A DNA stretch of 64,000 nt from Spirochaetota bacterium (GCA_016285185.1 JAEEQG010000148.1:1-64000), one strand, 5' to 3'. Counted from the stretch's first letter, positions 17,391 through 28,377 are shown. A program made the numbers and translations. Notes: generated by a model not told the origin, from the sequence alone.

Positions 17391-19143
17391 AAAGGCAAAG
17401 GAAAAATTTGTAACAATTGTATCTATTTTTACTTTGTTTGGTGCAATATTACTTTTAATTCCTTATTTTCAAAATATATTAATTAGGGTAATAACAGAAT
17501 TAAAAGGTGATTCGTTGGCTGATCCAAAAGTTTGGATACAAAGAATATATATAATATCTTTTTCTCTGATAATCTTAACCTTTTATTTTATATATTATTA
17601 CAATAACAATAACAATAAATTTGTTGAATATGGAAGTATAATATTTCTTTTTGGATCATTATTGTTTTTTTATATATTCAAATGTACAGAATCATCTATC
17701 TGGTCGGATGAAGGCATTGAGTATTGGGTTTCAAAGAATATTTCTGGTGTTACATATGATATTTTAAAACCAAATATGTATGAACGCATCTGCTCTACTA
17801 TTCAACCACCTTTATATAATTTTTTAATGTTTTTATGGCTAAAAATATTAGATACGGAATTTTGGTTCAAATTTTTTGGTACAATATGTTTTATTGTAGG
17901 AGATATAGCATTTTTTATTCTTTGCAGAGAATTTTTTGAAATAATACCGAGCTGTATTATTACATTCATTTTTGGAATGGGACAGAATTTTATATATTAT
18001 GCTCAGGAAGCTGCCGAATACACCTGCCTTTTCTGTTTTATTTGTTGGATGATTTTATTTTTCTACAGATCATTACAAAACTATTCATGTAAAAATGTAA
18101 TTTTATATTTTGTTTTTGCTGTATTATCTATTTACAGCCAGTATGGGGCATGCTTTATTATTTTGGGTACAGGCATTATACTGTTTTTCAGAGCTTTTAT
18201 TAATAAAAAAGATGAAGTAAAAAAGAAAAACATTTTATTATTTCTATTTTGTGCTTTTTTGTGTGTAGTAGTTTTTGTATTACCTTTATTTTTCTTTTTT
18301 ATTAGAAGACAGGTACTTGGTTATATAACATCTAATGATCATAGTTATAATATTTTTAATAGAAATATTTTTTTAGATTATATTGTTAGTTTTATAGATA
18401 CGGGATCCTGGTTTTTTGGAAGATATCTTACTGTTCTATTATGTTTTATTTTTTCAATTTCTTTAGTGTTTACTATTTGTTCAAGAAAAAAATCAAATTT
18501 TTATATTTTTTATGCAATCTTAGCTGCAACATTATTTGCCTGGACATCTTACTATCTTGCTGTCAGATATAATATTTATAAAATATATTATTCAGAGGGA
18601 TTTGGTAACAGATGGGGTATGTCATTCTGTTCATTACTTGCTCTTTTCTTTTTATATTCACTTGAAATTTTATTCAGACAATTAGATAACAAGGGAATGC
18701 TCACAAAAACTATAAATTTGCTGTTTGTAATTTGTGTACTTTTTTTATGCATTACAAGACTAGACAATGCCTTATTACCTCATTATAAAAAATGTTATGT
18801 GCGTGAAGCATATGAATATTTGAAAAATATAAATCAACCTAATAAATGTATATTCGTTGAACCAATAAATGTATCGACATTTGCTTTTTATATGACACAC
18901 GATAAAGAAGCTGATTCAATTAATCAGATTTGTTTGTTAAAAAGTTATTCAGAAGAAGAATTTGAAAATAATCTTATGGATAAATCTTTTGAATCTATTT
19001 ATATTTTATGTCAATCAGAACCAACCGATCAAATTATAAATGTATTGAAAAAATTTGGATATTATAGGAGTGATGAAGTTAACACAGATAATTGGTGTTT
19101 TAAAAACCCAGCTATTATAAAATTTATTTGTAGGTTAAAATAA
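17368..19143 (+). CDS. GT-C (GT39/ArnT-like) polytopic membrane glycosyltransferase
   Basis: 'SSIWSDEGIEYWVSKNISG...IQPPLYNFLMFLWLKI' (GT39 first-loop acidic motif and PPL), many TM segments. Confidence 0.65.
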   Translation: MNMIKMDEKAKEKFVTIVSIFTLFGAILLLIPYFQNILIRVITELKGDSLADPKVWIQRIYIISFSLIILTFYFIYYYNNNNNKFVEYGSIIFLFGSLLFFYIFKCTESSIWSDEGIEYWVSKNISGVTYDILKPNMYERICSTIQPPLYNFLMFLWLKILDTEFWFKFFGTICFIVGDIAFFILCREFFEIIPSCIITFIFGMGQNFIYYAQEAAEYTCLFCFICWMILFFYRSLQNYSCKNVILYFVFAVLSIYSQYGACFIILGTGIILFFRAFINKKDEVKKKNILLFLFCAFLCVVVFVLPLFFFFIRRQVLGYITSNDHSYNIFNRNIFLDYIVSFIDTGSWFFGRYLTVLLCFIFSISLVFTICSRKKSNFYIFYAILAATLFAWTSYYLAVRYNIYKIYYSEGFGNRWGMSFCSLLALFFLYSLEILFRQLDNKGMLTKTINLLFVICVLFLCITRLDNALLPHYKKCYVREAYEYLKNINQPNKCIFVEPINVSTFAFYMTHDKEADSINQICLLKSYSEEEFENNLMDKSFESIYILCQSEPTDQIINVLKKFGYYRSDEVNTDNWCFKNPAIIKFICRLK

Positions 19144-19212
19144 GAGCTGACTTAAGCACATTATATTAATTATTTTTCACATAATTAGCATCGTAAAAGC
19201 TTTTCCATATAC

Positions 19213-20757
19213 TTATTCCAATTGTTTATCAGAATTAGAATTTTTAGCTAAATATCTAAAAAATAATGAATTCATGTAATCATATTTTATATATTGATCT
19301 TGTATAGCTTTTATTGTACGTTCATTTTCAAATTTAATATTTCCAAATGAATACACAATTTCATTTCTGTCAGTTCCATATTGCATTGTTTTTGAAGTAG
19401 ATCGTAACAATTCTGAAAGAGGTGTAAAAGATCCAATTATCAAAACAACCACAAGTATTCTTTTCCTAATTTCATGCTGTTTTGTTTTTTCATCATTTAG
19501 TAAAAAATCTATACAATACATCATAAGAATAAATGATGCTGGAATAAGACCTCGAATCAACCAACTATATTGTATAACTTTAAATAATGGAAAAATGATA
19601 AATTCAAGAAGGCTGATTATATAAAATTTTTTATATTGTATTGATTTCCCCATAACAATATAAAAAATAATAATTTCACAAAAAAGAAATACTATGAGAT
19701 TTATAAGCACTTTTGATGCAGGAAAGTGCAAAGAAAAAATAAAACCTGTAGTTTCACTGCTGCTTTCACCGCCTTTACCACAAGTATAAAATAATCCGTA
19801 GATGATTAACATTGTTATACTTGCTAATATGTTTTGGATAGAAAAAAGATTTCTAAAACATTTCTTTTCTTGATTTTGACCAATATTTTTACCTATTGCT
19901 AAAGGAACTGCACCTAATGTTGCCCACGGCGAATACGCAAAGCTTAAAGCAGAAAGACCTATACTATTTTTTGTATCCATCTGCATAAATAAAATTGTAA
20001 TAAGCCAAGTAGGTATTGCTTGATTAAATACCCAGAATAACAAAGTTGTATTTGATGAAAGTTGAAAATATGATGACCACCATTCTATATGCTCTGTTGT
20101 TATTACAGGGATTTTTGCATTTTTCAGGAATAATCCGAGGAAATCTAACCCACTAAAAAAAATAAATACAGATAAAATTATATATGATATCTTTTTCTCG
20201 TATCTTACCATATTATAGAAAACACAAAAAACTCCAATTACTGAGTAAATAAAGAGTAAATTATTTCTTCCAATTTCTCCAAGCAAAAAACATTTTGATA
20301 GGAAAGCAGGCAAAAGCCACCAAGAAAAATAGTATGAAAATACTACTTTGTCAGATGTTCCTAGAATTTGCTGTACAAATAATGATTGATTCTTTAAATC
20401 AAAGACTACTGGCCAAGAATAATCACAAAGATCCCGGTACATTGGGTTTCTTACCCAAAAATCTCCATTTTGGTATGTTCCTCCACCAATACCAGATAAA
20501 TATACCCAAAAACCGATTACAACACCGGAAATTATCCAAAATTTTATATTATCACACTTTATAATTTTAACTGACTCTTTCGTTATATTAATAAATGCTT
20601 TGTATGCCACATAAAAAAATACAATTGATGCTGGTATTGCAATGTATATTTTAAGCCAACCATAGCAGAAAATTATTATTGGTAAAATAATATACAAAAG
20701 TGAGATTAATATTATACTTTTATCCAAATCTATTTTTGATTTCATAATTACCTGCAT
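19213..20757 (-). CDS. Polytopic membrane protein, probable GT-C type glycosyltransferase or polymerase; function unassigned
   Basis: 514 aa with many hydrophobic helices; located in glycan locus on opposite strand. Confidence 0.5.
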   Translation of the reverse strand: MQVIMKSKIDLDKSIILISLLYIILPIIIFCYGWLKIYIAIPASIVFFYVAYKAFINITKESVKIIKCDNIKFWIISGVVIGFWVYLSGIGGGTYQNGDFWVRNPMYRDLCDYSWPVVFDLKNQSLFVQQILGTSDKVVFSYYFSWWLLPAFLSKCFLLGEIGRNNLLFIYSVIGVFCVFYNMVRYEKKISYIILSVFIFFSGLDFLGLFLKNAKIPVITTEHIEWWSSYFQLSSNTTLLFWVFNQAIPTWLITILFMQMDTKNSIGLSALSFAYSPWATLGAVPLAIGKNIGQNQEKKCFRNLFSIQNILASITMLIIYGLFYTCGKGGESSSETTGFIFSLHFPASKVLINLIVFLFCEIIIFYIVMGKSIQYKKFYIISLLEFIIFPLFKVIQYSWLIRGLIPASFILMMYCIDFLLNDEKTKQHEIRKRILVVVLIIGSFTPLSELLRSTSKTMQYGTDRNEIVYSFGNIKFENERTIKAIQDQYIKYDYMNSLFFRYLAKNSNSDKQLE

Positions 20758-21065
20758 TTTTATTGAATAAAGATTTATTTAAATAATTACACATAGAGAT
20801 ATTATTTAAAAAATCGATAATAAAAATATACAATATAATATTCTTTTTTTCAACAAAATAAGTATCCTTTCCTCAAATATGTACAGCTTTTGGGAATATA
20901 ATGCTTGGTAGATTCTTTACAATAAGTATAAAATTCAAATCTGACATTGTTGATATTATAACAGAATTTAGTGTTTTTCGCTAGATTCGATTTTTAAATA
21001 AAATCTATTGAGGTCTGGATAATGTACAAGTTTTGTTATACAATTTATATCATTGGTTTATTATT

Positions 21066-22175
21066 ATGCACAAACTGAGCCTTATAATTCCATGCTATAA
21101 TGAAGAAAAGACGCTCGCCAACATCGTTGAAAGATGCTTATCGCTGATTTCTGATATACTTTCACTTGAACTTGTTATCGTTAATGACTGTTCTACCGAC
21201 AACAGCGACACTGCCGCACGCAACTTGGTTCAACAATTTCCAAATACAGTAAAATATTTCAGCCACGAGAAGAACATGGGAAAAGGTGCGGCCCTCCGCA
21301 CCGGTTTTCTCAAGGCAACAGGCGATTTTGTCGGCATTCAGGATGCCGACATGGAATATAATCCGGAAGACTACCTTACAATGCTTGAGCCGCTTCTTGA
21401 CGGCAGGGCTGATGTAGTATACGGCAGCCGCTACCTTCTGCCGGATACACGCCGTGTGCTTTACTGGTGGCACACCAAAATGAACAAGTCGCTCACGGCT
21501 TTCAGCAATATGTTCACGAACCTTGACATAACTGACATGGAGACATGCTATAAGCTTTTCCGCCGAGAAGTAATACAGGAAATCGCGCCCAACCTGAAAG
21601 AGAACCGCTTCGGTTTTGAGCCGGAAGTAACTGCTGCTGTCGCTAGGGGCGGCTACCGCGTGTATGAATGTGCAATCCACTACAACCCTCGTACGGTTGA
21701 GGAAGGCAAGAAAATAAACTGGAAGGACGGCGTGCGTGCGCTCTATTGCATCATGCACTACAGCGCCAGCACCGCGCCTTTGCCGATGCAACTTATCCTT
21801 TATTTCTTCATAGGAACTTTCAGTGCAATCTGCAACATTATAACATTTCTCATTCTAAAGAAATGCGGAATTGCTTTCACGCCGTCTGTCGTTTCTGCAT
21901 TCATCGTTTCTGCACTGGTCAACTATCTGCTGTGCATTTCGATATTGTTCCGCCACAAGGCCCGGTGGAGCGGCATCGGTGAATTCTTTGCCTACATCAT
22001 CACTCTTGCTGTCATGGGCGGGCTTGACTTTATTGTCACATACGGCCTTGTTTCTGCAGGAATGGCTTCCGGCTGGGCAAAGACAATTGCAGCTGTCGCT
22101 GGCTTTTTCGGAAACTTTTTGTTGCGACGGATTTTAGTTTTCCCGGAGAGAAATAATAAGATTGAAGGAAAATAA
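21066..22175 (+). CDS. Bifunctional GT2 glycosyltransferase / GtrA-like membrane domain protein
   Basis: 'LSLIIPCYNEEKTLANIVERC', 'GDFVGIQDADMEYNPEDY', then C-terminal GtrA-like 4-TM domain ('FFIGTFSAICNIITFLILKKCG'). ORF opens at 21033; ATG 21066 preferred. Confidence 0.9.
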   Translation: MHKLSLIIPCYNEEKTLANIVERCLSLISDILSLELVIVNDCSTDNSDTAARNLVQQFPNTVKYFSHEKNMGKGAALRTGFLKATGDFVGIQDADMEYNPEDYLTMLEPLLDGRADVVYGSRYLLPDTRRVLYWWHTKMNKSLTAFSNMFTNLDITDMETCYKLFRREVIQEIAPNLKENRFGFEPEVTAAVARGGYRVYECAIHYNPRTVEEGKKINWKDGVRALYCIMHYSASTAPLPMQLILYFFIGTFSAICNIITFLILKKCGIAFTPSVVSAFIVSALVNYLLCISILFRHKARWSGIGEFFAYIITLAVMGGLDFIVTYGLVSAGMASGWAKTIAAVAGFFGNFLLRRILVFPERNNKIEGK

Positions 22176-23952
22176 TATGCTTGAATTATTAAGAACAGAA
22201 AATAAATTCAAAAAACATTTTTATGTACTTTTGAGTTTTATTTTATTAATTTCATGTTTACTAATGCTGCCGATTTGTAGGACAAATATTATAAATTTGG
22301 CAGAATTTGCATTACACAAAAACTTGAACTACGAATTCTGGAATACAATTCTTTTATATACTTTAGTGACAACCTCAAGTTTTGCTTTCTATTGGCTGGC
22401 GTCTTCCGTTTGTTATAAATACACAAAATCAGAAAAATTTGACTTAAAAAAAACAATGATATTAATATCATTACTTCTTTTTGTAATCTCATTATTAGTA
22501 CAAACAGTTGTTCTGTATGACGGTATTGTTTATGGATTGGACGATCCGGCCTATGTTGCTATTGCAAAAGCAATGGCAGAGAATACTTATAAAACTGATT
22601 TTACACGTATGTCAAATCCTGACCTTTGTATAAGATATGCAATCGGATATCCAAGTTTAATTGCAATTCCATATAAGATTTTTGGTATGAATTATTATGC
22701 GATTAAATTTGTAAATGTTCTTTTGTATGCAATTTTTGTCGTAATCTTCTTCAATTTTTTATTTTGGCTTATAAAAGATATTTCGATTTCTTTATTTGTT
22801 TCATGTCTTTTTTGCCTGAACTTCACACTTTCAAACTGGCAGAACCATACAATGTCAGATACTCCCTGTATGGTATTGTCATTGTTTAGTATTGTTTTGA
22901 TATATAATATATATTTCAGTGAATCAAAAAAGAAATATTTAAAAGCAGTTTTATTAGGTTTTTGTTTTTTTATAGCATATGAATGCCGTATGAATGGATT
23001 GGTTTGTTTTCTTACGCTTTTTTCCATGCAGATTTTAATCTGCATATCAAAATTTTTACACAATTCAAAATTTTTTGGTGTATTGGTTAATGGTTATTAC
23101 AAAATTGATTGGAAACTACATCTAGTTCCGTATATAGTATTTATAGCTTTTGTAGTAATACAAACTATTATATATCCTACTTTGCCAAGATACGATTCTT
23201 TTTATCTGGATAACTTATCTTTTAAAGTTATTTTGGAAAATTTTTCTCATTTTCATTTTATGTACAGATTTTATAGTTCTGCATGGAATGAGGTTTTTCA
23301 TCAATTTAATGAATTGAGTAAAACATCATTTTATTTGTCATTATTATTGGCTTTGTACGGGATAATAAAAAATTGGAAAAAGCTTGCAATTATTATAATT
23401 TTTACTATTGGTAATACAATAATTTATTGTCTTTGGAAAGCATTTTGTGATTTTCGCTTTTATATGCCGCTTTATATTTCGCTTGCAGTATTTTGTGCAT
23501 ACGGAGCAAAATCCATAAAAGACTGTTTTAACGAAAAAGCTGCAACAGTATTAACAATTATAGGAAAATTTTCAGTGATAATGTTTTGTGCAATGTTTAC
23601 AGTTTCAATTTTTCCGTTTTATACAGAGAATTTTAAAGATGCAATCAAGAAGAATGGGCATTCATATTCTGTTGAAGCACAGGATATTTGGGAATATATT
23701 AACAAAAATATTCCTGAAGATAGAACTTTTATTTTCAGAAGTCCTACAGAACTTTATTTATACACTAAGCATATTATAGCTGATTCAGATAAAGCAGATT
23801 ATTATCTTCACAATTTTGAGATACCGGTAGATGTAGAACGAAAGAATATACTTACGGATGAAAGTGTAGCTGATACTTTTATTGAAATATCTGGAAGACA
23901 ATTCGAGTTGGAATATTGTAATGATAAATTCCGATTGTTTCATGTTAATTAA
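22162..23952 (+). CDS. GT-C (GT39-like) polytopic membrane protein
   Basis: 'YDGIVYGLDDPAYVAIAKAMAENTYKTDF...IRYAIGYPSLIAIPYKIFG' with multiple TM helices. Confidence 0.6.
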   Translation: MKENNMLELLRTENKFKKHFYVLLSFILLISCLLMLPICRTNIINLAEFALHKNLNYEFWNTILLYTLVTTSSFAFYWLASSVCYKYTKSEKFDLKKTMILISLLLFVISLLVQTVVLYDGIVYGLDDPAYVAIAKAMAENTYKTDFTRMSNPDLCIRYAIGYPSLIAIPYKIFGMNYYAIKFVNVLLYAIFVVIFFNFLFWLIKDISISLFVSCLFCLNFTLSNWQNHTMSDTPCMVLSLFSIVLIYNIYFSESKKKYLKAVLLGFCFFIAYECRMNGLVCFLTLFSMQILICISKFLHNSKFFGVLVNGYYKIDWKLHLVPYIVFIAFVVIQTIIYPTLPRYDSFYLDNLSFKVILENFSHFHFMYRFYSSAWNEVFHQFNELSKTSFYLSLLLALYGIIKNWKKLAIIIIFTIGNTIIYCLWKAFCDFRFYMPLYISLAVFCAYGAKSIKDCFNEKAATVLTIIGKFSVIMFCAMFTVSIFPFYTENFKDAIKKNGHSYSVEAQDIWEYINKNIPEDRTFIFRSPTELYLYTKHIIADSDKADYYLHNFEIPVDVERKNILTDESVADTFIEISGRQFELEYCNDKFRLFHVN

Positions 23953-24014
23953 TGATAGCCTTGCTTTTTTTGAACTAATACTACAATATTTATTAACAAA
24001 ATAAGGAGATTTTT

Positions 24015-24929
24015 TTGTTCTTAAAAACTTTATTCAAAAACTTGAAATTTTTATGCAAAAATAATTTGTGGGATTTAAAAAGTACGAGCGAATGGGCAAA
24101 TATTGGATATATTCCAGAAACAAGAAAAATACGCTTGTTCAAAGAAATGCAACAGCATAAGCTTGTTTCATTAAAAGCGAATATTTTGAATTACGAAGAC
24201 TCAATTGAGTACATAATAAAAAACAGATGTTCATTGTGCCGGTTCGGTGATGGAGAGTTTAATATCATAAACGGTGGCGATATCCCATATCAAAAATACA
24301 ATCCGCTGTTATCAAAACGTTTGAGAGAGATTCTGATGAGTTGTTTTGAGCCTTCTGCTAATGAACGAAACATCAAAATAGCGATAGGGCGGGAGTATTA
24401 CGATTTTTCAGACTGGAACAATTTAATTTTTCCAAAATTCTTTGAAGATTATATAATGCTGAACGAAGAAAAGCTTGTTTCATTTTGTTCAGAAAATTAT
24501 GAATATCTTGCTACTGCTATGAGCCATCTTTATAACACTTTTAAGGAGTATGATTTTACTTCATATTTTGAGCATATCAAAGAAATTTGGAAAAACCGTG
24601 ATATTGTGATAATTTGCGGGGAGCGGAGTTTTAACAATATCAGCTATAATATTTTTGATTGTGCTAAGTCGGTAGAATACCTGTATGCACCGACAGAAAA
24701 TGCGTTTGACCAATATGATGAGATTCTTGCAAAGGCAAAAGCCATATCAAAAGACAAGCTGATAATTGTAATTCTTGGTCCTACTGCAAAGCTTATCGCA
24801 TGGGATTTGTTTTCCGCTGGATATCAAGCTATTGATTTTGGACATATTGCAAAGGATTATAATTCATTTATAAACAAAGAACCCCGGAATCTTGAAAGCA
24901 TTCACAGGTTTATTTGCATAGACGACTGA
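24015..24929 (+). CDS. GT-D fold (DUF1792-type) glycosyltransferase
   Basis: 'CSLCRFGDGEFNIINGGDIPYQKYNPLLSKRLREIL' (R-x-G-DGE motif), 'DKLIIVILGPTAKLIAWDLFSAGYQAIDFGHI'. Probable TTG start. Confidence 0.85.
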   Translation: MFLKTLFKNLKFLCKNNLWDLKSTSEWANIGYIPETRKIRLFKEMQQHKLVSLKANILNYEDSIEYIIKNRCSLCRFGDGEFNIINGGDIPYQKYNPLLSKRLREILMSCFEPSANERNIKIAIGREYYDFSDWNNLIFPKFFEDYIMLNEEKLVSFCSENYEYLATAMSHLYNTFKEYDFTSYFEHIKEIWKNRDIVIICGERSFNNISYNIFDCAKSVEYLYAPTENAFDQYDEILAKAKAISKDKLIIVILGPTAKLIAWDLFSAGYQAIDFGHIAKDYNSFINKEPRNLESIHRFICIDD

Positions 24930-24944
24930 TGGAGATATAATAAT

Positions 24945-26486
24945 ATGCTTTTTAACAGTGTACAGTTTTATGTGTTTTTTGCGATTGTAGCGGTTCTTTA
25001 TTTTGTATGTACTCACAAAATTCGTAATAATCTTATCAGCCGCTTTCTGCTGCTTGTCGCAAGCCTTTTCTTTTATGCATGCTGGAATCCGACTTATCTG
25101 CTTTTGATTTTAACATCTGTCGTTATCACCTGGACAAGCGGTCTTTTAATGGAAAAAGCCTCTGAGTCAGTTCATAAAAAGAAGATGATTTTAACGGCTT
25201 CTTTAGTAATAAACCTTCTGATACTGTTCTTTTTTAAATATTACGGATTCTTTACTGATACTGTTCAGTTTATTTGTTCCAAAATCGGAATGCAGGCAAA
25301 ACTTCCTGCGTTTTCCGTACTGCTTCCGGTAGGAATAAGCTTTTATACTTTTCAGGCTCTCGGTTATTCGATTGATGTATACCGTGGAACTGTAAAGGCT
25401 GAGCACAGCTTTATAACATATGCTCTTTTTGTTACTTTTTTCCCGCAGCTTGTTGCCGGTCCTATCGAACGTTCAGGCAATCTGCTTCCACAATTTAAGG
25501 TTGACCATTCTTTCGATTATGACAGAGTGACAGACGGCTTAAAGCTGATGGCTTATGGTATGTTCAAGAAAGTTGTTGTAGCAGGGCAGCTTGCCCGGTA
25601 TACGGATCTTGTTTATGCCGACATTGCAGGTTCCTCGGGAACAGCGATTGCAATTGCAACAGTATTTTTTGCATTCCAGATTTTGTGTGATTTCTCCGGC
25701 TATTCGGATATTGCGATTGGTGCGGCGCAAGTTCTTGGATTCAAACTTATGCGGAACTTTGAACGTCCGTATTTTTCTAAAAGCATTGCCGAATTCTGGA
25801 GACGATGGCACATTTCGCTTTCAACTTGGTTCAAGGATTATGTGTATATTCCGCTTGGTGGCAGTCGCTGCAGCACATTGCGACGATGTTTTAATCTTTT
25901 TGTTACATTCTTGATAAGCGGTTTGTGGCACGGTGCTGCATTCCACTTTGTTCTGTGGGGTGCGATACACGGCTTGTATCAGGTTATCGGTGTAATAACA
26001 AAACCGTTTCGTATAGCTTTGCTAAGCAAAGCCAGCATTATATCAGAAGATGGTAAGACTAAACGATGGTGGCAGTTTATCCAGACTGCATTTACGTTTG
26101 TATTGGTTTGCTTTGCATGGATTTTTTTCAGGGCTTCTACAACGGCAGATGCATTGCTCGCAGTGCAAAAATTATTCTTGTTTCCTAAAGAGATTGTTCT
26201 GTCTGTAACAGGGCTTTTGAATGGTACTATAGGATTTGGAGAGGGATTTTTCAGACCGTATACTCTGGGTTTTTACAAAAGGACTCTTGCATCTTTCATA
26301 TTATTTATTGCTGTTATCACAGTGGTATCACTTGTTGCAAGAAACAAGACTGGTTGTCAACTTATAAGAGAAAAGCCGCTGCTTGTAAGATGGAGTTTGT
26401 ATTATGCTGTTTTTGCATTTGTTTTTTATTATATGGTTGATGCAGGTCTATTTGAAGCACAGGAATTCATTTATTTTCAGTTTTAG
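24945..26486 (+). CDS. MBOAT family O-acyltransferase, copy 2
   Basis: 'LLPVGISFYTFQALGYSIDVYRG', 'RPYFSKSIAEFWRRWHISLSTWFKDYVYIPLGGSR', 'FLISGLWHGAAFHFVLWGAIHG'. Confidence 0.96.
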   Translation: MLFNSVQFYVFFAIVAVLYFVCTHKIRNNLISRFLLLVASLFFYACWNPTYLLLILTSVVITWTSGLLMEKASESVHKKKMILTASLVINLLILFFFKYYGFFTDTVQFICSKIGMQAKLPAFSVLLPVGISFYTFQALGYSIDVYRGTVKAEHSFITYALFVTFFPQLVAGPIERSGNLLPQFKVDHSFDYDRVTDGLKLMAYGMFKKVVVAGQLARYTDLVYADIAGSSGTAIAIATVFFAFQILCDFSGYSDIAIGAAQVLGFKLMRNFERPYFSKSIAEFWRRWHISLSTWFKDYVYIPLGGSRCSTLRRCFNLFVTFLISGLWHGAAFHFVLWGAIHGLYQVIGVITKPFRIALLSKASIISEDGKTKRWWQFIQTAFTFVLVCFAWIFFRASTTADALLAVQKLFLFPKEIVLSVTGLLNGTIGFGEGFFRPYTLGFYKRTLASFILFIAVITVVSLVARNKTGCQLIREKPLLVRWSLYYAVFAFVFYYMVDAGLFEAQEFIYFQF

Positions 26487-26498
26487 TTTTTATAATTA

Positions 26499-27431
26499 AT
26501 GAAAAGATTTTTAACAAAAATTGTATTAATAATTCTTCCATTTGTCTTGCTGTTATTTGTAATAAATTACGCATACAAAAAATCCTTTTACTGGAAAACT
26601 CAGCGTGTGCAGTCGAAATTTTTAAATGTACCCAATGAGATTGAGCTTGCAAATTTAGGTTCTTCTCAGGGACATTGCAGCTTTAATTATGACGATTTCC
26701 CCGAGTACAAATGCTTTAATTTTGCACTGCCTTGGCAACATAATAAATACAATTATTATGTATTAAAACAGTATGCTGATCAATTAGCTCCAGGTGCTGT
26801 ATTGATTATTCCAATTGCATATTTTGACATTACACGTATAGAAAAAGATGTTTGCCAAAATTATTATGGTATTTTGGACAGAGGTAATTTTCCTGATTGG
26901 AATATAAAAGATTGGCTGAAGGTAGAAGTTTTACCTGTTTTTTATACAAAAGAAATTTGGAAAAAACTTTGTATGACAGAAGCAAATTCTCCTATACTCA
27001 TTTCCCAAAAAATACCTATTTCTGAAAATGATCTTGCTATACAGAGTAAAGAAACATTTTTGTCATGGACAGAAAAAAATGAAGCAGAACAAGGAAAAAA
27101 AGGTTTTGAATATAATATAGAAATGATGTCTAGAATAATAGATTTTTGCTATAAAAAGGATATTGTTCCTATTATAGTAAGTATTCCGCAGATAGATGTT
27201 TTAAACAATTTATATTCACAGGCGGGGTTTTTTGATACTTTTTGTAATTTTACAGATGAATTACAAAAAAAGTATTCCTCATTGCTCTATCTTGATTACT
27301 CAAGAAGCAGAGAATATGCTAATGATAGTACTCTGTTCGGGGATGTTGCACATCTTAACATATATGGAGCAAAAAAGTTCACAGCCCAGATTGTGCAGGA
27401 TTTGAAGAATGCCGGACTGTTAGAGGAGTGA
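26499..27431 (+). CDS. SGNH-like MBOAT partner protein, tandem copy A
   Basis: N-terminal TM, 'IELANLGSSQGHCSFNY', C-terminal 'FGDVAHLNIYGAKKFTAQI' (D-x-x-H). Confidence 0.6.
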   Translation: MKRFLTKIVLIILPFVLLLFVINYAYKKSFYWKTQRVQSKFLNVPNEIELANLGSSQGHCSFNYDDFPEYKCFNFALPWQHNKYNYYVLKQYADQLAPGAVLIIPIAYFDITRIEKDVCQNYYGILDRGNFPDWNIKDWLKVEVLPVFYTKEIWKKLCMTEANSPILISQKIPISENDLAIQSKETFLSWTEKNEAEQGKKGFEYNIEMMSRIIDFCYKKDIVPIIVSIPQIDVLNNLYSQAGFFDTFCNFTDELQKKYSSLLYLDYSRSREYANDSTLFGDVAHLNIYGAKKFTAQIVQDLKNAGLLEE

Positions 27432-27441
27432 TTTTGTTACA

Positions 27442-28365
27442 ATGAAAAGATTTCTTATAAAAGTTTTATCTGTTGTTCTGCCGTTTATAATTCTTCTTTT
27501 TGTATTGAATTTTATTTATAAACATTCGTATTATTGGACAGAGGAAAGAGAAGAATCAAAATTTAATAATGTTCCTGATAATATTCAACTTGCTAATTTA
27601 GGGTCTTCGCATGGGGATGCATTTTATTATGAACCTTTTGAAGAATATGTATCGTTCAACTTCAATTTGCAGTGGCAACATCATATTTTTAACTATTATA
27701 TATTAAAACAATATGCGGATAATTTTGCTCCCAATGCTGTTCTATTAATTCCTATTTCATATTTCAATATAACTAGAATAGAAAAAGAAAATAATTTCAG
27801 ATATTACACTTTTCTTAATAGAGACAATATACCTGGTTGGAAATTTCACGAATACTTGTTATATAAGTGTTTCCCATTATTTTCTAAAATAGATGTATGG
27901 AAAAAATTATTGACTATGAACACTAAAATGGAAATTATTCCCAAAACTACTCATTCATCAAAGGAAATAACCGAATTAGTTGATTTTTATGCTAATTGGT
28001 GGTTAGGGAATGATTCTAATGTTGAAAAAGGTGAGGAAGGATTTCAATATAATATTGAAGCTGTCTCAAAAATTATAGATTTGTGTATGGAAAAAGATAT
28101 AGTTCCTGTATTAGTTTCAACACCAATAATGGATTGTCTTAATGAGAGATTTGCCAAAGCTGATTTTTTTGAAACATTTTATCGCTTTACTGATGTATTG
28201 AAACAAAAGTATACGGATATAATTTATCTTGATTATTCAGATAATATTGAATACTCGACAAATTATTCATTGTTCAATGATCCTGCACATCTCAATATAT
28301 ACGGCGAAAAAAAGTTCACGGCCCAGATTATGCAGGACTTAAAAGATGCAAATCTGCTGCAATAA
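27442..28365 (+). CDS. SGNH-like MBOAT partner protein, tandem copy B
   Basis: Paralogue of 26499..27431: 'IQLANLGSSHGDAFYYEPFEEY', 'FNDPAHLNIYGEKKFTAQIMQDLKDANLL'. Confidence 0.6.
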   Translation: MKRFLIKVLSVVLPFIILLFVLNFIYKHSYYWTEEREESKFNNVPDNIQLANLGSSHGDAFYYEPFEEYVSFNFNLQWQHHIFNYYILKQYADNFAPNAVLLIPISYFNITRIEKENNFRYYTFLNRDNIPGWKFHEYLLYKCFPLFSKIDVWKKLLTMNTKMEIIPKTTHSSKEITELVDFYANWWLGNDSNVEKGEEGFQYNIEAVSKIIDLCMEKDIVPVLVSTPIMDCLNERFAKADFFETFYRFTDVLKQKYTDIIYLDYSDNIEYSTNYSLFNDPAHLNIYGEKKFTAQIMQDLKDANLLQ

Positions 28366-28377
28366 TCTATGATTTTA

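Noticed and set aside
20830-20985. Short open frame 'SFPQICTAFGNIMLGRFFTISIKFKSDIVDIITEFSVFR*' upstream of the GT2/GtrA gene
   Set aside because: About 40 codons, no start, no family recognised; not distinguishable from chance.
21162-21791. 209-aa minus-strand ORF
   Set aside because: Antisense to the GT2/GtrA gene with no recognisable motif.
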